DNA of 64,000 bases from Selenomonas sp. GTDB lineage: Bacteria > Bacillota > Negativicutes > Selenomonadales > Selenomonadaceae. The notes below the pieces were generated by a model, which saw nothing but the letters and a program-made list of their open reading frames with translations, was not told where the DNA came from and ran no database searches. This document shows positions 28,243-37,425 of this stretch, piece by piece (position 1 is the stretch's first letter; each line of letters starts with the position of its first letter). The stretch covers positions 1 to 64,000 of the forward strand of contig JAKVOG010000005.1 in assembly GCA_022482925.1 (NCBI GenBank), in the 5' to 3' direction. The translations under genes and the position numbers were made by a program.

Positions 28243-30015
28243 TTATGACATTTCATGAACAACGACCTGATTCTTGCCCTGAGAAAGCTTCGGCATCATA
28301 CAGACGCAGCATCAGCCCGCCGGAACAAGCTGTCAGGCTGTATCCTCAGGGTCTGCCGCTACAACGACCAATACTCGTCGTGACGACTCCCTCTCCCATC
28401 CGGAAGCGGCAGTTCTGCCACCAGGCCGCCGGAATGCGCTCAGCGATCATCTGAGCAGTAGCCATATCCGTATCGCCAAAAACGACCAGGAACTCATCAC
28501 CGCCCCAGCGGCCCGGAATATCAATCCCCTTACGGGTATTCCGGCGCAGGATTGCGGCGATCCGCCGGAGCGTCTCATCTCCCGTTGCATGACCATGATG
28601 ATCATTCACGCCCTTGAAATCATCGACATCCATCATCATGACAGCCAGTGGCTTCTGAGCCTGCTGCGCCTGGTCCAGCATCCGGCGCAGGCCGGCTTCT
28701 GTCTCCCCACGATTGTAAAGATCGGTGAGCCGGTCAATCTTTGCCAGCTTCGCCAGCTTCTGATTGGAAAGCTCCAGTTCCTTCGTAGTTGTTTCGATGA
28801 AACGCACCAGGTGAGCCATAATCGAACGATGCTGCTTAAGCTCTGGCCGCTTTGTAACTACGGTCTCGCGTCGTCCCGGACATAAGGCCCTCGCGCATGC
28901 CGACAGTCACCAATGTCATATTCGACACCATGATCTCCCCGGATTTATTGCGCATGAATTCACCATACGCATAGAATCCCGACGATGGTGCCAGGTGCCG
29001 GACTGACCGACAGTTCCTGCTCCGTATCACTGCCTAAGAGCATCCAGCGAGCCACGCAGCTGACCATGAAGATTGCCTCCGGCTTAAAGCTGGCCATCCG
29101 TTCCTGCAAGGCCAGTGCATTATCCAGGATTGTCCCCGGGTCACCATATGCCAGCCGCACCTTTTCACCTTCACGGAAATCAGCCCCAAACATCATGCCG
29201 CCATCTTCACGACAGCGACGGGGATGACGTGCCAGTACCGAGCCATGACGCTCAAAATAGAACGGGAACGTCAGTGCTTCAACCAGGAAACGATCCGTGT
29301 TCTTGATTCCCAGATACCGGTCAAAGACCTCCAATGCCGGACAATGATCCAGCTCCTGCAGACAGAACTCACCATCCATCTTCGTGATGGTCATGGTCCG
29401 CCCCAATGGTTTCCAGCCAAAGCTGGAACTGGCCTGCACATGCAGCCGGCTGCCACTGAAAATCACCGCGATCAGTCCGTGATGGATTGATTCATTATTC
29501 GCAAACACGAGTCCATTCTGCCCGAGACTGCCGTCATCAGCCAGCCCTCCAAAGAAAACGATTTCCGATTTGGACCTGGAAGCCTGCCGGAAAAATGGAT
29601 TGATATCCAGATGGAATCCGGCTGCAATGACTTCTACCGCCGTGGCATTCCGATCAGCATTCAGGATGGCCAGAACCTCGCGCCCCGCATCCTCACTGGA
29701 TATTTCATGGAAATCATACGCCAGCGCCCTCACCTGTGAGCACTCAAACAAAGTAAACGTCAATACAATGCCATGCTCCATCAGATTTCCATCAATAATC
29801 TCCCCCATGGATACCGAACCAACCACCTGAGCCTCCGGAAAGGATGACTGAATGGTCTGCGTCAGTGCCTCAAATATATGATTATCTGCCTTATCCACAA
29901 AAACCGATACCAACACACTGGCAACATTCTTCATTTTCCGCGCTTCCTGCTGCACCTGTTCAATACAGGAATCCAGCTCTTTCCTTGTCTGAATAGCAAA
30001 AGGAATCTGCTTCAT
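28243..30015 (-). CDS. FIST domain-GGDEF diguanylate cyclase (several frame breaks)
   Basis: A cytosolic sensor fused to a c-di-GMP synthase. The first about 345 residues are FIST-N and FIST-C (ARKMKNVASVLVSVFVDKAD, EAQVVGSVSMGEI, FGGLADDGSLGQNGLVF, FGWKPLGRTMTITKMDG). The chain continues in another frame with GFYAYGEFMRNKSGEIMVSN, a coiled-coil linker (RFIETTTKELELSNQKLAKL), then a GGDEF domain (DRLTDLYNRGETEAGLRRML, MMMDVDDFKGVNDHHGHATG, active site RWGGDEFLVVF). The C-terminal end (FRRADAA, SQGKNQVVVHEMS) needs further frame corrections and stops at 28243. About 590 residues. The catalytic GGDEF is intact, so it should be active; no EAL domain. Its product may feed the PilZ brake in the flagellar cluster. 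Confidence 0.82.
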
Positions 30016-30121
30016 TATATTACCCTCATTTTAATTACAAACCCTACGATCTCAATTACGTTTCTCTATCATGTTACCCCAAAAGTCCTAATCGTGCAAG
30101 CCTATATGTCCTATTATTTCC

Positions 30122-30150
30122 TATATATTATCACGATCCTTCCTAAGCAA
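30122..30150 (-). promoter_or_regulatory. Candidate promoter of the FIST-GGDEF gene
   Basis: TTGCTT (30150-30145), a 17-nt spacer and TATATA (30127-30122) on the minus strand, about 107 nt before the ATG at 30015. A second, weaker match (TTGCAC with TAACAT at 17 nt) lies closer to the gene. Confidence 0.45.
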
Positions 30151-30229
30151 CAATATACGCATCAGACCCATCAGAATTAGCGCTGAGCCTGCCCCAACAT
30201 CCAGTTTGCAAAAAAAAATGCAAACCGAC

Positions 30230-30271
30230 AAAAAAAGCTCTGAAATACATCCTAACAATGTACTTCAGAGC
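30230..30271 (-). terminator. Terminator of the tRNA operon
   Basis: A 14-bp stem (GCTCTGAAGTACAT with its partner, one G-U pair on the minus strand) is followed by TTTTTTT. A second dyad (GTTTGCA / TGCAAAC, 30204-30225) lies just beyond. Confidence 0.9.
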
Positions 30272-30283
30272 CAATGATCTCAA

Positions 30284-30360
<77 letters not shown>

Positions 30361-30371
30361 AAAATAAAAAA

Positions 30372-30448
30372 TGGTCGGGATGACAGGATTCGAACCTGCG
30401 ACATCCTGCTCCCAAAGCAGGCGCGCTACCAAACTGCGCTACATCCCG
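30372..30448 (-). tRNA. tRNA-Pro (TGG)
   Basis: A 77-nt cloverleaf with encoded CCA. Acceptor CGGGATG/CATCCCG, D-loop with AGTTTGGTAG, anticodon loop TTTGGGA (anticodon TGG, reads CCA and related Pro codons), T-loop GTTCGAATC. First gene after the promoter. Confidence 0.95.
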
Positions 30449-30462
30449 TAGACCACTCATAT

Positions 30463-30491
30463 AGTATATCCATATATTCCTTAGCTGTCAA
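30463..30491 (-). promoter_or_regulatory. Promoter of the tRNA-Pro/tRNA-Arg operon
   Basis: A perfect TTGACA (30491-30486), a 17-nt spacer and TATACT (30468-30463), 15 nt before the tRNA-Pro gene. A strong promoter as expected for stable RNA. Confidence 0.85.
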
Positions 30492-30541
30492 TATCCAAAG
30501 CAATTTTTTTTAAGAAAGCGATTGATTCCAGCAGAAACTGG

Positions 30542-30570
30542 TTGACAATGTTACACGCGAATGATAATGT
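30542..30570 (+). promoter_or_regulatory. Promoter of trpD with an overlapping Fur-box-like dyad
   Basis: A perfect TTGACA at 30542-30547, a 17-nt spacer and TAATGT at 30565-30570. The -10 region lies in TGATAATGTTAATCTCA, which matches about 11 of 15 positions of the TGATAATnATTATCA Fur consensus. The ribosome site AAAGGAG precedes ATG 30602. Confidence 0.55.
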
Positions 30571-30601
30571 TAATCTCAATAAGGTAAAGGAGTGACCCCT
30601 C

Positions 30602-31617
30602 ATGATAAAAGAATGTATTGAAAAGATTGTCAGCAAAGCTGACCTCTCCTATGATGAAGCCTATGCAGTCATGAATGAAATCATGAACGGAGAAACATCT
30701 CAGGTGCAGAATGCAGCCTATCTGGCGGCATTATCGACCAAAAGCACGAAAGCTGAGACCATTGCTGAGATCTCCGGTTCAGCAGCCGCAATGCGCGATC
30801 ATGCGCTCAGGGTCGAACACGATATGGATGTCCTCGATATCGTCGGGACCGGTGGTGATCATGCACACAGCATCAATATCTCCACCACAGCAGCCTTCAT
30901 CATTGCAGCAGCAGGTGTCAAAGTTGCCAAGCATGGCAATCGGGCAGCATCATCCAAATGTGGTGCTGCTGATTGCCTGGAGGCTCTGGGTGTAAATCTC
31001 GACCAGCCGCCAGCCAAGATAGTCGAGGAACTGAACAAGATCAATCTGTGCTTCATGTTTGCCCAGAAATATCATGCCTCTATGAAATATGTGGGGCCAT
31101 CCGCAAGGAACTTGGCATCCGCACCGTCTTCAATATACTGGGACCATTAACTAACCCGGCTCATCCCAAGCGTATGGTCCTGGGTGTATACGATGCCTAT
31201 CTGCTGGAGCCACTGGCCAAGGTCATGCTGTCACTTGGCGTTGAGACCGGCATGGTCATCTACGGTCAGGACTGCCTGGACGAATTCTCACTGAGCGCAC
31301 CGACCAGCGTCTGTGAATTCCGCAATGGCTGGTTCCGCCGCTATACCGTGACCCCGGAAGATTATGGCTTCACCCGCTGCTCCAAGGATGCGATCCGTGG
31401 TGGCAGCCCGGCTGAAAACGCCCAGGTCACCCTCGATATCCTGAACGGCGCTCAGGGTCCCAAAACAGATATCGTCCTCCTGAATGCCGGCGCAGCCATC
31501 TATGCTGGTGGACAGGCCTCTTCCATTGCCGAGGGTATCACCGCTGCCCGACAGGCAATCCGTACCGGCGAAGCAATGAATGAACTGGAAGCCTTCAAAC
31601 AGCTTTCCAATACCTGA
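30602..31617 (+). CDS. trpD: Anthranilate phosphoribosyltransferase (frame broken once)
   Basis: Transfers phosphoribosyl from PRPP to anthranilate in tryptophan synthesis. Seen: the PRPP-binding [42 protein letters not shown], then in the next frame [30 protein letters not shown] and the C-terminal [12 protein letters not shown] missing G near 31095 (run of four G where five are expected) causes the shift; restored it reads [12 protein letters not shown]. About 338 residues. No other trp gene is in the window. It stands alone with its own promoter and terminator between tRNAs and the flagellar cluster. Confidence 0.9.
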
Positions 31618-31630
31618 ACTTATCGTCTAT

Positions 31631-31667
31631 AAAAAAACTTCTCAGTTTTTACTGGGAAGTTTTTTTA
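31631..31667. terminator. Terminator shared by trpD and the flagellar cluster end
   Basis: A 10-bp stem AACTTCTCAG / CTGGGAAGTT (one U-G pair on the plus strand), with A7 before and T7 after. It serves the plus-strand trpD best. The stop codon of the DUF6115 gene lies inside its T-run. Confidence 0.85.
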
Positions 31668-32457
31668 TTCCAGCTCTCGCCGGCTCATTTCCTGTAGAAG
31701 TTCAATAGCCCCACGGCCAATACCGGTCTCACGTGCTGTATCCTCAATCGAATAGCCACTAAGCAACAAGGCCCTGGCTTTAGCCGCATTAGGCGGCGCC
31801 TCCGTATCCGTCACATCACCCGCTGCTGAAGCAGTGGGTGTCTGAGGCATCTCGCTGTCCACCGGCTGTTGTTCCGGACGACGGGTCATCGCCTCAGCCA
31901 ATCCGGCAGCCTGCTGCGCACTAACCAACGGCTGCATGGTATCCAGCGAAGCAGATATTTGCGCACTCTGCTCGTCACGGGCAATCGACTGTTGCAAGAC
32001 TGCAGCAAAATCCTCTGCATCCACACGTTCCACAGGTGCCAGTGAAGCAGCTGGCACTACCGATGCCGGCTGCATCACTGGACATAGCTGCTGGCATGGT
32101 CTGTCTTAATGACAGCTCCTGTATGACCTGTCTGGCTTCCAGAATCTGACGCTGCAGAGTGTCCGAACGCTGCTGCAGATCCTCACCGATCCGGCGGGAC
32201 TCGTCCAGTTGCGTCTCCAGACGAATGTTCCGCTCCTCTGCCTGCCGGATCAGTTCTTCCAGATGCTTGATATGGCTGCCCATACGGTTGACCACTGCAT
32301 CAGCCGAGCGACTGAGTTCAGCCTTCAGCTGATCGGTCGACGTACGCATCTCTTCAATATCCTGCGCATCGTCCGGCTGACGCCGCGACCACCAGCGCAC
32401 GCCAAACACCAGCAATGCACCGATTATGATAAGGAACCCTAAATATTCTGTGACCAT
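31665..32457 (-). CDS. DUF6115-type membrane-anchored coiled-coil protein (frame broken once)
   Basis: About 263 residues. N-terminal membrane helix (YLGFLIIIGALLVFGVRWWS) is followed by a long coiled coil (residues about 35-120: HIKHLEELIRQAEERNIRLE). Next comes an alanine/glutamine-rich linker, then a C-terminal helix-turn-helix-like segment (ALLLSGYSIEDTARETGIG, RGAIELLQEM). An indel near 32080 joins the two halves. This layout matches DUF6115/SwrB-like proteins found at the end of fla/che operons. SwrB in Bacillus supports basal-body maturation; a like role here is inference. Last gene of the cluster. Confidence 0.72.
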
Positions 32458-32476
32458 ATTAAGAACGATATACCTC

Positions 32477-32811
32477 CTACAGACTGATATCTAAAAAATG
32501 TCCCCGGGATGGATCCGACGCATAATTTGTCTTCACGTCTTCCCCGGATTCTTTGCCTCATCCTGCTGTTTCTTGCCACCAGCCTCGTAGCCACCCTGCT
32601 GCGGCTTATGATCCGGGTCATCATGGATCCGTCCATCCCGCAAGTTATCCTTGGCTCTTACCTGCTGCTGTTTCAGCTTATCCTCAGCCTTCTGCTGATT
32701 GCCTGAAAATCGACTGCATTGCATTGGCCTGGTTCAGGATTATGCTGCACCTGCCCAGCATCAGGTCGCCCGCGGAACAACCATCTGCATGCTCATTGGC
32801 GTGACATCCAT
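32477..32811 (-). CDS. Small conserved flagellar-operon protein (frame breaks), function unknown
   Basis: From ATG 32811 (after GAAGAAGGAG) it begins MDVTPMSMQMVVPRATDAGQ, continues in other frames through VQHNPEPGQ, QQKAEDKLKQQQVRAKDN, RIHDDPDHKPQQGGYEAGG, and appears to end DPSRGHFLDISL at 32477. About 110 residues, very hydrophilic, Q/K/D/G-rich, without membrane helix or signal peptide; mostly disordered. I recall similar small proteins between fapA and the end of fla operons in Clostridia and Negativicutes but know of no assigned function. At least two indels interrupt it, so residues at the junctions are uncertain. Confidence 0.6.
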
Positions 32812-32847
32812 CGAATCTCCTTCTTCCTGTCAATCCATACCGGCCAC

Positions 32848-34509
32848 TTAGAACGGGCCGATATCTACCTGATCTTCTTTACCGAAAGGGTACAATGCTT
32901 GATCTCTGACTGGACATTCTTCATGATGGAATTGATTGAGATCGCGCCCCCGGATAGACCGTATCACCTGACGCGGATCTTACCATACTGCATCCTGCCC
33001 AGTTCTTCTTCCAACGCTTTGAATCTCCTTCTCCGCCCGCTTGATCTTACCAGCTAATGGGAACTGCGAACGCGTAAGCTCATTGATCTGATCGATGCGC
33101 TGCTGTGGCAAACGACTGACATCGATCTTCCCCAGTGTATTGAGCATCTGTGTGATCTGTTTGAGCCGCAGATTGTCTTCCTTATACTGCTTGCACAATT
33201 CCTTATAATGCTTCTCCAGATTCGGATTGACTCCAACCGAGAGACGCGTGACGACAAAAACCGGATTGCCCACACACTTGCAGCGAATCTCCTCACCGGC
33301 AGCTGCAATGCCACCAGCAATCATCCCCCGCTTTTCCTCAATATAGATCCGCTTACCTGCCCGCAATGTGGAATGCAGCGACACATCCGATAAATAGATG
33401 TCCCGATCCGCCTCGATCTCGGCATTCTCTGCAAAAACCGCACGCACATCTTCCTTGGCCCGCACCAGACCACGACTCATCCCATTGACACCACCACGGA
33501 TAAATACGTTACGCCCGTCCACATCACCACCATTGACCATACCACTGATTTCAATATCCCCGGTCGCCTTGACACTGAAGCCTGTCTCAACATTGCCCTT
33601 GACCTCAACACTGCCAGCGAAATCGATATTGCCTGAACCGACGCCCACACCGCCCTTGACCACCAGATGCGGATCGACTTCGATCTTCTTGCCGTTATCA
33701 ACGATCTGTCCATCAATTGAGGCAACCAGCGCTTTCTCGTTAAGGATCTCCGTATTCTTGCCCTGAGGAATGGGGATTGGCTTGCCGTTCTTGGCCGGTA
33801 TGTCATTGCCATATACATCCTTGCCAGGAACCCCTTCCGTCTGCAGGATGCGCTCAGCTAACACATCGCCCTTCCTGGCAAACACGAATAGGTTCATATC
33901 CTTATAGTTCACACGATCATAGGCTTCTACTTTAGGGCGCCCTTTCTCCCCCAGGTCAAAATGACGCTCAATCCGTGCATCTTCTCCATTCACGGCCGGT
34001 TCGCCACGCGCTGCCACAAAAGGAGTAAGACTGTCTACACCTTCACGGATCGCGTTTTCATCCAGTCCATGAATGATTCCTTTATCGGCTAATACCACCT
34101 GGACAGCATCCGCCGATGGCAGCCGATGTCCGGACTTCGTATCAAACTGTACCGTTGCGGTAAGGCGATCCGGACTCACCTCAACAACAATCGTTGCCTC
34201 GCCGTCTTCTTCAACCGGTGCTTCCGCCTCAGGATCCGAATCCTCGGAAACAAATGAAGCAGCATCAACGTATTGATCTGACAGCTTACGCGGCTCTCCC
34301 GCCGCCTCCCTCACGATTCGTGATAGCTCGATGATATCATAATCGATAACACCATTATCATTCAGTATCTTGCGAATATCCGACAGCTCAAATAAGATAC
34401 CATCTCCCTGATCAGGATATATCGACAGATAGACACCATCCTCAAGGAATTCGAGCAGATAACCTGCTTCTTTACCACCAACTGCTGGGTGTATGGTCTG
34501 GTCATCCAT
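32848..34509 (-). CDS. fapA: FapA family protein, DUF342 (C-terminal frame breaks)
   Basis: About 550 residues. The N-terminal domain (residues 1-170, with VDSLTPFVAARGEPAVNG) is followed by a polymer-like right-handed beta-helix. The helix has short hexad repeats (SGNIDFAGSVEVKGNVETG, ATGDIEISGMVNGGDVDGRN, RAKEDVRAVFAENAEIEADRD) and a C-terminal coiled coil. Extra bases near 33015 and in the last 50 codons split the end (ALEEELGRMQYGKIRV..., DTVYPGA, SEIKHCTLS...DQVDIGPF) and carry it to 32848. FapA/DUF342 proteins occur in fla operons and are linked to flagellar assembly or envelope polymers. Follows fliA by 25 nt. Confidence 0.88.
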
Positions 34510-34534
34510 GATGCGTCCCCCTTAGGCTTGATTG

Positions 34535-35302
34535 CTATACTAAGCTTGCCTTCATCCGGGCAAGGTAACCCCGCATGCGAAAAATCGCTTTCGTGTGCAA
34601 CTGAGAAATCCTTGCTTCAGACAGATTAAGGATTAAGCTGATTTCTTTCAATGTCATTCCTTCATAGTAATAAAGTGCGACAACCTTCTTTTCCTTTTCC
34701 GGCAGCCGGTCAATCGCCGCTGCCAGGGTATCCCGAAGTTCTTCCTTCTCGATGCGCTCAGATGGTCCGGGATCACCATTCACCGGTGCATCCATTCGCA
34801 GATAATCATCCAACGGGATAACCGTCGCCACACTAATCTGACTCTCAAGTGTCTGCAGTTCTTTATCGTCCACGCCTAATTCTTCAGCCAGTTCTTCATC
34901 GGTCGCTGCCCGTCCCAAACGGTTTTCCAGTTCATAAACCGCCTGTTCATAGCGACGGATCTTCTGTCGTACTGCTACTGGCAGCCAATCCTTCGATCGC
35001 AAATAATCCAGCATCGCACCGCGTATCCGCACCCCTGCATAGGTTTCGAATTTATTCCTGCGATCCATGTCATACCGGTCCATGGCATCCAGTAACCCAA
35101 AAAAGCCACTGGACAGCAAATCATCACGGTCAACATGCGCTGGCAAACTAATTGCCAGCCTCCCGGCAACCAGCTTCACGAGCGGAAGATAATGCTCGGC
35201 CAACTGATTGCGGACTTCAATCGTCTTATGCTCAAAATAACTATGCCAAAGGGAAGTGACATCGGTCAAAGATTCATCATTATCTTTATTCATAGAATCC
35301 AT
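34535..35302 (-). CDS. fliA: RNA polymerase sigma factor for flagellar genes (sigma-28)
   Basis: 255 residues. Region 2 (RNQLAEHYLPLVKLVAGRLA, DRDDLLSSGFFGLLDAMDRYD, KFETYAGVRIRGAMLDYLR), region 3 (AVYELENRLGRAATDEELAEEL), region 4 (LPEKEKKVVALYYYEGMTLKEISLILNLSEARISQ). The FliA/WhiG/SigD pattern is clear. Directs late flagellar and chemotaxis transcription, usually held by FlgM, which is not in the window. Confidence 0.96.
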   Translation of the reverse strand: MDSMNKDNDESLTDVTSLWHSYFEHKTIEVRNQLAEHYLPLVKLVAGRLAISLPAHVDRDDLLSSGFFGLLDAMDRYDMDRRNKFETYAGVRIRGAMLDYLRSKDWLPVAVRQKIRRYEQAVYELENRLGRAATDEELAEELGVDDKELQTLESQISVATVIPLDDYLRMDAPVNGDPGPSERIEKEELRDTLAAAIDRLPEKEKKVVALYYYEGMTLKEISLILNLSEARISQLHTKAIFRMRGYLARMKASLV

Positions 35303-35376
35303 TTGAACGTCCTCCTCCCATCGACTCTTCCGTAAGTCAACTTATATCATTTTATCATTTTATCCCTGACAAATCA

Positions 35377-35760
35377 TCAGGAATCATCAGGCGGTCCCAT
35401 GTGTTTCAGGTTGTCCTGAGACAATGGCGTAAAACCGGCATCCTCTTCAGTTTTATCTTCCGAGGCCGCCTCTGCCGCCTGCTGTTCTGCTGCGGCTTCA
35501 TCTTCAGCTTCAAGTTCTTCCGGGCTTTTGGGCTCATCCTCTTCTTCCTGATCCGGAAGTTCCAGATTTTTATCAAACCCTATAATATTCTGATGTTCCA
35601 GAATCATGACTGTCAGCCAGACACAAACACCCGCCACAAAGAAGCCCACTACACTGCGAAGCAATACCGTCACCAGCCGCGCATCACTGAGCAAACCTGC
35701 GAGCATGATGACCATAGCAGCGATAAAAGCAAACACTAACGACATTCCAAGTTTAAACAA
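35377..35760 (-). CDS. Two-helix membrane protein with acidic tail, unknown function
   Basis: 127 residues. Two membrane helices (MSLVFAFIAAMVIMLAGLL, residues 6-24; LLRSVVGFFVAGVCVWLTVMIL, residues 33-54) are followed by a cytosolic tail of about 70 residues dominated by Glu, Asp and Ala (EEEDEPKSPEELEAEDEAAA). Lies between cheD and fliA, in line with both, so probably a motility accessory protein. I recognise no family. Confidence 0.65.
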   Translation of the reverse strand: MFKLGMSLVFAFIAAMVIMLAGLLSDARLVTVLLRSVVGFFVAGVCVWLTVMILEHQNIIGFDKNLELPDQEEEDEPKSPEELEAEDEAAAEQQAAEAASEDKTEEDAGFTPLSQDNLKHMGPPDDS

Positions 35761-35774
35761 AGCCGTTTCACCTA

Positions 35775-36260
35775 CTAAATCTCTTTCTCACCCTTATCGA
35801 TGGTCTTGACTTTATAGACACCATCGTTCAGATTGATCTGTACGGTACGTCCATAATTGCCCCCCGTATCTTCGGCCAACAGACGTATATTCATTTCCTT
35901 CAGGATTTTCTTGGCAGCCTCCGCATTGCGAGCGCCAACACGCATGATATCTGTTGCATTGGCAAATGCAAACATCTGCGCCCCACCAGCAATCTTAGCA
36001 ACCAAACGCGTACGGGATGCACCTAATTCCAATACATCCTTAAGCATCAGCGGCAATCCGGTGTCTGCAAATTTAGCCGGATTATCCGTTGGACGAGCCT
36101 GCGTACTGTCTGGCAGCATGATATGCAGCAGCCCCCCGACCTTTGCCTGGGTATCATAAAGCGAAATACCGATGCAGGATCCAAGGCCGTAGCTGATGAG
36201 CGTCGATGGAGCGCGGCCGACTTTATAGTCGGCCATACCGACTCGAATCAAATCCGCCAT
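35775..36260 (-). CDS. cheD: Chemoreceptor glutamine deamidase CheD
   Basis: 161 residues from ATG 36260 (MADLIRVGMADYKVG), 9 nt after AGGAG; an ATG three codons earlier sits too close to that site. Catalytic Cys-His pair visible in ISYGLGSCIGISLYD and GGLLHIMLPDS, plus the KIAGGAQMF motif. Deamidates receptor glutamines and binds CheC, stimulating its phosphatase activity. Overlaps cheC, consistent with the CheC-CheD partnership. Confidence 0.95.
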   Translation of the reverse strand: MADLIRVGMADYKVGRAPSTLISYGLGSCIGISLYDTQAKVGGLLHIMLPDSTQARPTDNPAKFADTGLPLMLKDVLELGASRTRLVAKIAGGAQMFAFANATDIMRVGARNAEAAKKILKEMNIRLLAEDTGGNYGRTVQINLNDGVYKVKTIDKGEKEI

Positions 36261-36261
36261 G

Positions 36262-36876
36262 TCATTCAACTCCTACAGCATTTATAATCGTCTCTAATGA
36301 TCCTGGATCCGGTACAAGGAAAAACTGCCCATTGATACCGTCATCCTCAGACAGGAACTCAGTCTCAATGACCAGCGCCTGATCTCCCATCTGTCCCAGC
36401 TGTGCCAAAACAACATTCAGGATTGCGCCCGCCATATCCATAGCCAATGCCGGAATCGATGGCAGCATCGTAATCTTTGTAAACGTAAAGAATGCATTCA
36501 GATAAGCTCCGGAGAGGATATTCCCGATCTCCATCAATGCCGATTCATCCATCGCATCCAACTTACGGGTCTGCCCATGAGGCTTGCCCATCAAAATATC
36601 CACCAGATAGAATGCGCTTTTCTGCGGCAGCAGGAACAAGATATTACTTGGAGCCTTACCATATACACGCAGGAATATACCTACTACTACGGCATCCGGT
36701 CCACCGACCAGATCCGGTACAGCCTCCAGTGGCACCATGGCCACTTTCGGCACATTCATGTCAATACGCCGGTTGATGACCTGTGACAAGGCAGTAGCTG
36801 AGTTACCAGCACCAACATTGCCGATTTCTCGCAGAGCATCAAGCTGATTGGCAGAAAGATTCAATTCATCGGTCAT
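36262..36876 (-). CDS. cheC: CheY-P phosphatase CheC
   Basis: 204 residues from ATG 36876 (MTDELNLSANQLDALRE). The open frame starts further up inside a hairpin. Both phosphatase motifs are kept: LREIGNVGAGNSATALSQ and SALMEIGNILSGAYLNAF, with the Glu/Asn pairs that attack CheY-P. FliY, also in this cluster, carries a related domain, so the organism has two CheY-P sinks. Confidence 0.95.
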   Translation of the reverse strand: MTDELNLSANQLDALREIGNVGAGNSATALSQVINRRIDMNVPKVAMVPLEAVPDLVGGPDAVVVGIFLRVYGKAPSNILFLLPQKSAFYLVDILMGKPHGQTRKLDAMDESALMEIGNILSGAYLNAFFTFTKITMLPSIPALAMDMAGAILNVVLAQLGQMGDQALVIETEFLSEDDGINGQFFLVPDPGSLETIINAVGVE

Positions 36877-36898
36877 ATATGACACCTCATTTATATGA

Positions 36899-36922
36899 AG
36901 GACGTGCAGCAGAGCACGTCCT
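36899..36922 (-). terminator. Hairpin between cheW and cheC
   Basis: A perfect 9-bp stem AGGACGTGC / GCACGTCCT with a 6-nt loop lies 22 nt before the cheC start. No T-run on the minus strand, so it is more likely a processing or attenuation element lowering CheC/CheD relative to CheW than a full terminator. Confidence 0.5.
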
Positions 36923-36942
36923 TCATTCATTCTGATTACTGC

Positions 36943-37410
36943 TTATTTACCGTCTGTATTGCCGATGATCTCTTCCAGATTGAGCATAATGATGAGTCGG
37001 CCATCTACATTGCCAATGCCGCTCAGGAAGCGCGAGCCGCTCCGATCATTGATTGCTTTCTTCGTATCAATCGGCTTGCCATCAATTGTCAATACTTCCG
37101 TAACAGCATCGACCAGCATCCCAACATGCAGATCGTCAATATTCACCGTAACGATACGGGTATTCTCCGTATACGGCGTTTCAGCGAGCCCCAGACGCTG
37201 CTTCAGATCAATCACCGGCAGTACCGAACCACGCAGGTTGATAACGCCCTTGATGAAGTCAGCAGCAAACGGAACGCGGGTAATATCGGTAAGATTACGG
37301 ATTTCCTGGACATTCAGGATGCTGACACCGTACTCCTCGTCACGGAGCTTGAATGCCACTACCTGCATGCCTTCATCCATCCCATTCTTCTTATTCTCTT
37401 CATTTGCCAT
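36943..37410 (-). CDS. cheW: Chemotaxis coupling protein CheW
   Basis: 155 residues. A single CheW domain: MQVVAFKLRDEEYGVSILNVQEI, VPFAADFIKGVINLRGSVLPVIDL, VGMLVDAVTEVLTI. Couples receptors to CheA in the polar array. Lies 15 nt after cheA. Confidence 0.96.
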   Translation of the reverse strand: MANEENKKNGMDEGMQVVAFKLRDEEYGVSILNVQEIRNLTDITRVPFAADFIKGVINLRGSVLPVIDLKQRLGLAETPYTENTRIVTVNIDDLHVGMLVDAVTEVLTIDGKPIDTKKAINDRSGSRFLSGIGNVDGRLIIMLNLEEIIGNTDGK

Positions 37411-37425
37411 CGTAGCTACCTCCTC

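Noticed and set aside
34081..34110. Exact GCCGATAA string (FliA -10 box) on the minus strand
   Set aside because: Lies in the fapA coding region with no -35 partner; chance occurrence.
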